Assembly (NCBI GenBank): GCA_900770645.1 | Contig: CAAGKY010000026.1 | Location: forward strand, 1 to 9,217 | Source: Bacilli bacterium | GTDB lineage: Bacteria; Bacillota_I; Bacilli_A; ML615J-28; CAG-313 | Reading direction: 5' to 3' | Length of the DNA stretch: 9,217 nt | Shown here: positions 5,535 to 9,217 of the stretch, in pieces | How positions within the stretch are numbered: the stretch's first letter is position 1 | Layout: each line of letters opens with the position of its first letter | Program-made: the position numbers and the translations under genes | The notes under the pieces: model-generated | The model's input: only the letters and a program-made list of their open reading frames with translations | What the model was told of the DNA's origin: nothing | The model's database searches: none

Positions 5535-6611
5535 ATGGACGCATTAAAAGGATTAAATAACTTAATAGAAGAATGTATAAATGAAGGTTTTTTCCCAGGA
5601 GCTAATTATTGCTTAGTTATAAAAGACAAAGTATATTATGGTTCACTTGGAAATAAAGCAAATATACCTAGTGTTGAAAAAAATGATATTGATACTCTTT
5701 ATGATATGGCATCAGTATCAAAAGTATTATCAACAACTTCATGTGTTCTAAAATTACTAGAAGAAGGTAAAATAAGATTACATGCGAAAGTATCTAGTTA
5801 CTTACCTAGATATAAACATACTAATGTAACAATATTTAATTTATTAACTCATACTTCAGGAATGCAAGAAGGGATTTCTAAATGTACAACATTGAAAAAT
5901 AAAGAAGAAACATTAGATCGCTTATATAGTTATGAGTTAAATCATGAAACAGGAACAAAAATTTCTTATTCAGATTTAAATTACATTATGCTTGGTGAAA
6001 TTGTTGAATTATTAAGTGGTATGCCACTTAATGAATATGCGAAAAAGATTCTATTTGAACCATTAGAAATGGTAGATACATGTTATAAGCCGGTAGATAA
6101 AATAAGATGTGCTCCAACTGAAATTAGAGATGATGAAACATATCGTGGACTTGTAAGAGGAGATGTTCACGATGAAACTGCCTACGCAATGGGAGGAGTT
6201 GCAGGACATGCGGGTGTGTTCTCAACTGTTAAAGATATGTCGCACTTTATTCAAATGATTTTAAATAAAGGTACATATAATGGTAAAAAAGTTTTTTCAG
6301 ATGTAACTATTGATAGATTATTTGTTCCTCAAGTATCAACAAAACATGATTTAGTAAATCATTATGATAGACGAGGAATTGGTTGGATTGTAAATAGCCA
6401 ATGTTCTTCAGCGGGAGATTTAACAAGCTATGATGATACAATTTTACATACTGGTTTTACTGGAACTAATGTATGGATTGATCGAAAGAATCAAGTTGGA
6501 TTTAGTATGTTAACTAATCGTGTACATCCAACTAGAAAAAATACAAAACATATAGATGCAAGAGCAAGAATTGCGAACTACATCATGTCGCATCTAGATG
6601 AATTTGAATAG
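5535..6611 (+). CDS. Serine hydrolase of the beta-lactamase / PBP4* family
   Basis: A 358-residue penicillin-binding-fold hydrolase (Pfam Beta-lactamase, PF00144 type). The nucleophile motif SxxK is Ser60-Val-Ser-Lys63 (MASVSKVLS). The second motif is YSD at 145-147, and the KTG-like box is HTGFTGT at 305-311. The family landmark LLTHTSGM is at about 103-110. There is no signal peptide or membrane segment, so it should be cytoplasmic, unlike a resistance beta-lactamase. The C-terminal part (HTGFTGT, then LTNRVHP) resembles B. subtilis AmiE/YbbE, a MurNAc-L-alanine amidase, as I recall it. With a deacetylase and a GHL10 hydrolase downstream, an amidase or esterase acting on cell-wall fragments is possible but inferred. 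A strong GGAGG site sits six bases before the ATG. It leads a three-gene operon. Confidence 0.88.
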   Translation: MDALKGLNNLIEECINEGFFPGANYCLVIKDKVYYGSLGNKANIPSVEKNDIDTLYDMASVSKVLSTTSCVLKLLEEGKIRLHAKVSSYLPRYKHTNVTIFNLLTHTSGMQEGISKCTTLKNKEETLDRLYSYELNHETGTKISYSDLNYIMLGEIVELLSGMPLNEYAKKILFEPLEMVDTCYKPVDKIRCAPTEIRDDETYRGLVRGDVHDETAYAMGGVAGHAGVFSTVKDMSHFIQMILNKGTYNGKKVFSDVTIDRLFVPQVSTKHDLVNHYDRRGIGWIVNSQCSSAGDLTSYDDTILHTGFTGTNVWIDRKNQVGFSMLTNRVHPTRKNTKHIDARARIANYIMSHLDEFE

Positions 6612-6622
6612 GAGTACTATAT

Positions 6623-7315
6623 ATGGCAAAAACAATTCTTGCGATTGGTGGGCATATTGGTGATGCTGAATTAACTGCTGGTGGTGTAATGGCTGCTAAT
6701 GCGGTTGATGGAGGAAAAAATTACACTTTGGCGTTAACAGCTGGAGAACGTGGGAATCCACCACATTTAAGTGTTCAAGAATATAGAAAACAAAAAATAG
6801 CTGAAGCTAGTGCTTTTGCGAAAATGGTAAATGGAGAATCATTTGTACTAGAGTATGCTGATGGTGAATTACCAAATAATGAAGAAGTAAGATATCAAGT
6901 TGCGAATATTATTCGTAAAGTTAAACCTGATGTAATTTTAACACATTGGCATTCTTCAATGCATAAAGATCACAACAACACACATTTAATTGTGCCTGAT
7001 GCACAGTTTCTAGCAAGTGTTGTAGAGTGTGACAAAATAGAAGGAGCACGTCATTATGCACCTGTTTACTTCTGTGAAAATTGGGAAGATGATATGGATT
7101 TCAGACCATCGTTTTATGTAGACTTCACTAAAGGATATGATCTTTGGTGTGAAGCACTAAAAACACAATGGTTTGTTATGAATAGTAAAGATTTTAAATA
7201 TTATGATTATTACACATCGCTAGCAAGATGCCGTGGCGCATTAAATAAAACAATGTACGCAGAAGCATTTGCTATGCATGAATACAAACGTATTTTAAGA
7301 AAGGACTCTTTTTAA
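6623..7315 (+). CDS. PIG-L-family deacetylase with altered active-site motif
   Basis: PIG-L (LmbE-like) proteins are zinc enzymes that remove N-acetyl groups from GlcNAc-containing sugars. This 230-residue protein has the expected order: an N-terminal motif GGHIGDAEL (9-17) in place of the usual AHPDDxE, TAGERGNP (39-46), the R-x3-E-type helix (YRKQKIAEASAFA), and HKDHNNTH (114-121) supplying the later zinc histidine. His11 and Asp14 match the two early zinc ligands, but the position of the catalytic-base Asp (first D of HPDD) is Gly13. It may use another residue, have changed substrate, or be weakly active. There is no signal peptide, so it is cytoplasmic. AGGAG (6610-6614) overlaps the preceding stop codon, and the gap between the genes is 11 bases. 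The substrate is unknown. Confidence 0.85.
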   Translation: MAKTILAIGGHIGDAELTAGGVMAANAVDGGKNYTLALTAGERGNPPHLSVQEYRKQKIAEASAFAKMVNGESFVLEYADGELPNNEEVRYQVANIIRKVKPDVILTHWHSSMHKDHNNTHLIVPDAQFLASVVECDKIEGARHYAPVYFCENWEDDMDFRPSFYVDFTKGYDLWCEALKTQWFVMNSKDFKYYDYYTSLARCRGALNKTMYAEAFAMHEYKRILRKDSF

Positions 7316-7316
7316 A

Positions 7317-9217
7317 ATGAAAAAAATAGCTAAAACAATAAGTATATTTTTATTATCTTTATGTATATTCACATTCTTTTCTAACCCTGTAATTTCTGCA
7401 GAAGAAAACGAAGAAGAATATACAGAATTAGAATATTATTACAACGATAACAAAACAAAAGTTAAAATTCCAGCGAAATATGAAACAAAAGATGCTGAAA
7501 TGCGTGGAGCTTGGGTTGCAACTGTATTTAATATGGATTTCAAAAAACAAAATGGGACATCTGAAGCCGCTATTCAAGGTTACAAAGATCAATTCCATGC
7601 TGTACTTGATACTTTAGAATCATACAATATCAATACAATTTTCTTTCAAGTGCGTCCTACAAATGATGCATTCTATAAATCAGAAATTAATCCATGGAGC
7701 CAATTCTTAGTTGGTGCTGGTGTTGATCCAGGATGGGACCCACTAGAATGGATGGTAGAAGAAACACATAAACGTGGAATGGAATTCCAATGTTGGATGA
7801 ACGCATTCCGTGTTACACAAAGTTCAATTTTAGGTACAGGAGAAACTGCTAAAAGATATAGTTATACTGAACTTGTTGGACGTAAAAAATCTGCAATCGC
7901 AACACTTGCGGATGGTAACTATGCTAAACTTCATCCAGAAGCAGTTGTAATGGGTTCAGAAGATTGTAAATTAATCTTAAATCCAGGAGACTTAGGGGTT
8001 CAACAACATATTGTTGATACATTAAAAGAAATTGTTGAAAACTATGATGTTGATGGATTACATTTTGATGACTACTTCTATTTATCTGGTGGTGGTCATT
8101 CAGAAACAGAAAATACAAACTTCGCAGGTGGAGAAACTTATAATAAAGATTTAACAGGGGAAAACACTTTAAATGATTTACCTACTTATGAAGATTATAA
8201 GAAAAACCCTGAAAAATATAATATGCGTGCAGGATTAAGTTTAGGTAATTTCCGCCGTGAAAGTATTAATAACTTAATGAAAAATATTCGTGCTATGATT
8301 GATGAACATAACACAAAATATGGTAAACATGTTGAATATGGTTCAAAACCTGCAGCTGTTTGGCAATCAAGTACAGAAGTATGTCCGGATGGTGCTGACA
8401 ATGCATCACCTGAAGGATCTTTAAATACTTGTCATGCATATGCATCAAACTGGGCATTATTTGCAGATACTAAAAAATGGGTAGAAGAAGGTTGGGTAGA
8501 TTGGATTGCTCCTCAAGTTTACTATGACTTTGAAAACCGTGAAGTTCCATATGCAGATATTGTTACATGGTGGGCAGATGTAGTTGATAAAGTTAATTTA
8601 AAACGTGAAGCAGCGGGACTTAAACCAATTAAGATGTATGTTGCTCATGGTATCTATTTATATGATGGATCTGAAGTAAGATATAATAAAGCCCAAGAAA
8701 TTACTTGGCAATTAAAATTTAATCAAATGTTTGATTGTATTAAAGGTTCTGCTTTATATGACTATACTACACTAGCTAATCAAAAGAAAGGTAATACTAA
8801 AACAGGTATGTTATTACTTCAAAGTTTATGGAAAAATCCAGTATTTAGTTTACCTCGTGGAGAAAACAATATTGGTGATGCGAAAGTAAGTAATACTAAG
8901 TTAGTTGAAAGTAAGGATGGTACAATCAGAGTAAGTTTTGATAAAGTTCAAAACGCTAAAGGTTATGCTTTATACAAAGTTGAAAAAGGTGCTCCATTAT
9001 CATTTGATGTAGAAAACAAAGTAGATGTATTCTATGAACAATATGGAAATGGTGGAAATGCTATTTTCGAAATTAAAGAATATGATGCTAATTATGATTA
9101 CTACTTACGTGCTGTATCTACACTTAATCATTTATCAACATCAGCAACTAAAGTTACAAGTGAAAAAACATCTAATAGTGCACCTAAAGCAGTAGATGTT
9201 GTATTTAATGAAGGTAA
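7317..9217 (+). CDS. Secreted GHL10-family glycoside hydrolase with Fn3-like tail, 3' partial
   Basis: An open frame of 633 codons starts at ATG 7317, one base after the deacetylase stop, and runs off the window. Residues 1-28 form a signal peptide: MKKIAK, a hydrophobic core, and a likely signal peptidase I site after VISA. The GHL10 (DUF187) domain spans about 61-510. It shows EMRGAWVATVFNMDF, TIFFQVRPTNDAFY, INPWSQF, GWDPLEWMVEETHKRGMEF, VDGLHFDDYFY (245-255, likely acidic catalytic region) and WIAPQVYYDFE. From about 520 to 605 a beta-rich segment (VSFDKVQNAKGYALYKV) looks like an Fn3-type domain, and more may follow. The family includes YngK of Bacillus and DigH of E. coli, which cleaves denuded peptidoglycan glycan strands. 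The weak ribosome site AAAGGA lies inside the upstream gene. The signal peptide uses rare ATA codons; the mature part uses none that I found. Confidence 0.93.
   Translation, partial: MKKIAKTISIFLLSLCIFTFFSNPVISAEENEEEYTELEYYYNDNKTKVKIPAKYETKDAEMRGAWVATVFNMDFKKQNGTSEAAIQGYKDQFHAVLDTLESYNINTIFFQVRPTNDAFYKSEINPWSQFLVGAGVDPGWDPLEWMVEETHKRGMEFQCWMNAFRVTQSSILGTGETAKRYSYTELVGRKKSAIATLADGNYAKLHPEAVVMGSEDCKLILNPGDLGVQQHIVDTLKEIVENYDVDGLHFDDYFYLSGGGHSETENTNFAGGETYNKDLTGENTLNDLPTYEDYKKNPEKYNMRAGLSLGNFRRESINNLMKNIRAMIDEHNTKYGKHVEYGSKPAAVWQSSTEVCPDGADNASPEGSLNTCHAYASNWALFADTKKWVEEGWVDWIAPQVYYDFENREVPYADIVTWWADVVDKVNLKREAAGLKPIKMYVAHGIYLYDGSEVRYNKAQEITWQLKFNQMFDCIKGSALYDYTTLANQKKGNTKTGMLLLQSLWKNPVFSLPRGENNIGDAKVSNTKLVESKDGTIRVSFDKVQNAKGYALYKVEKGAPLSFDVENKVDVFYEQYGNGGNAIFEIKEYDANYDYYLRAVSTLNHLSTSATKVTSEKTSNSAPKAVDVVFNEG

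Noticed and set aside
199..7315. TGA recoded as tryptophan, since no gene stops with TGA
   Set aside because: No in-frame TGA occurs within the genes and conserved tryptophans are TGG; the absence of TGA stops among eight genes is expected in AT-rich DNA.
7356..7367. Lipobox (LSLC) in the GHL10 signal peptide
   Set aside because: The residue before Cys is Leu rather than Gly, Ala or Ser, and the Cys is inside the hydrophobic core; a signal peptidase I site after VISA fits better.
7924..8401. Two minus-strand ORFs of 64 and 68 codons
   Set aside because: They lie opposite the continuous GHL10 reading frame, whose family motifs run through the same bases.

Overview
The window is very AT-rich and all its genes lie on the + strand. 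The gene content points to a low-GC Firmicute, and most likely to the Erysipelotrichia or a close relative: a Firmicute-type MurC, a CcpA-like LacI-family regulator directly upstream of tyrS, a short Bacillus-type CysE, and strong sigma-A promoters with extended -10 boxes. The class is inferred from gene style and order and is only moderately secure. Tryptophan is encoded by TGG and all eight complete genes stop with TAA or TAG, so the standard code fits.

Layout. Positions 1-110 hold the tail of an upstream unit: a 17-bp motif present three times (one imperfect inverted copy and two direct copies), then a terminator. A tiny XRE-type helix-turn-helix gene (199-357) follows with its own promoter, an operator-like palindrome and a terminator. 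Next is murC (456-1715), the UDP-N-acetylmuramate:L-alanine ligase of peptidoglycan precursor synthesis. A CcpA-like LacI-family regulator (1804-2811) and tyrS (2826-4055) form a two-gene unit behind a strong promoter carrying overlapping palindromes. A terminator whose 3' arm overlaps the next promoter separates them from cysK-cysE (4129-5489). These two genes overlap by one base and encode the two steps from serine to cysteine.

The last promoter drives a tightly packed three-gene operon running off the right edge: a cytoplasmic beta-lactamase-fold serine hydrolase (5535-6611), a PIG-L-type deacetylase with an altered active-site motif (6623-7315), and a secreted GHL10-type glycoside hydrolase with a C-terminal Fn3-like region (7317 to beyond 9217).

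How the genes work together. murC and tyrS are housekeeping, and cysK-cysE make cysteine. The most interesting unit is the last operon. GHL10 proteins include peptidoglycan glycan-strand hydrolases, PIG-L enzymes remove N-acetyl groups from amino sugars, and some beta-lactamase-fold hydrolases (B. subtilis AmiE) strip peptides from MurNAc. One secreted and two cytoplasmic enzymes of these kinds in one operon suggest a cell-wall or amino-glycan salvage or remodelling route. That is inference; no substrate can be read from the sequence. I see no mobile-element protein, CRISPR array, tRNA or rRNA, and no clearly unprecedented system.
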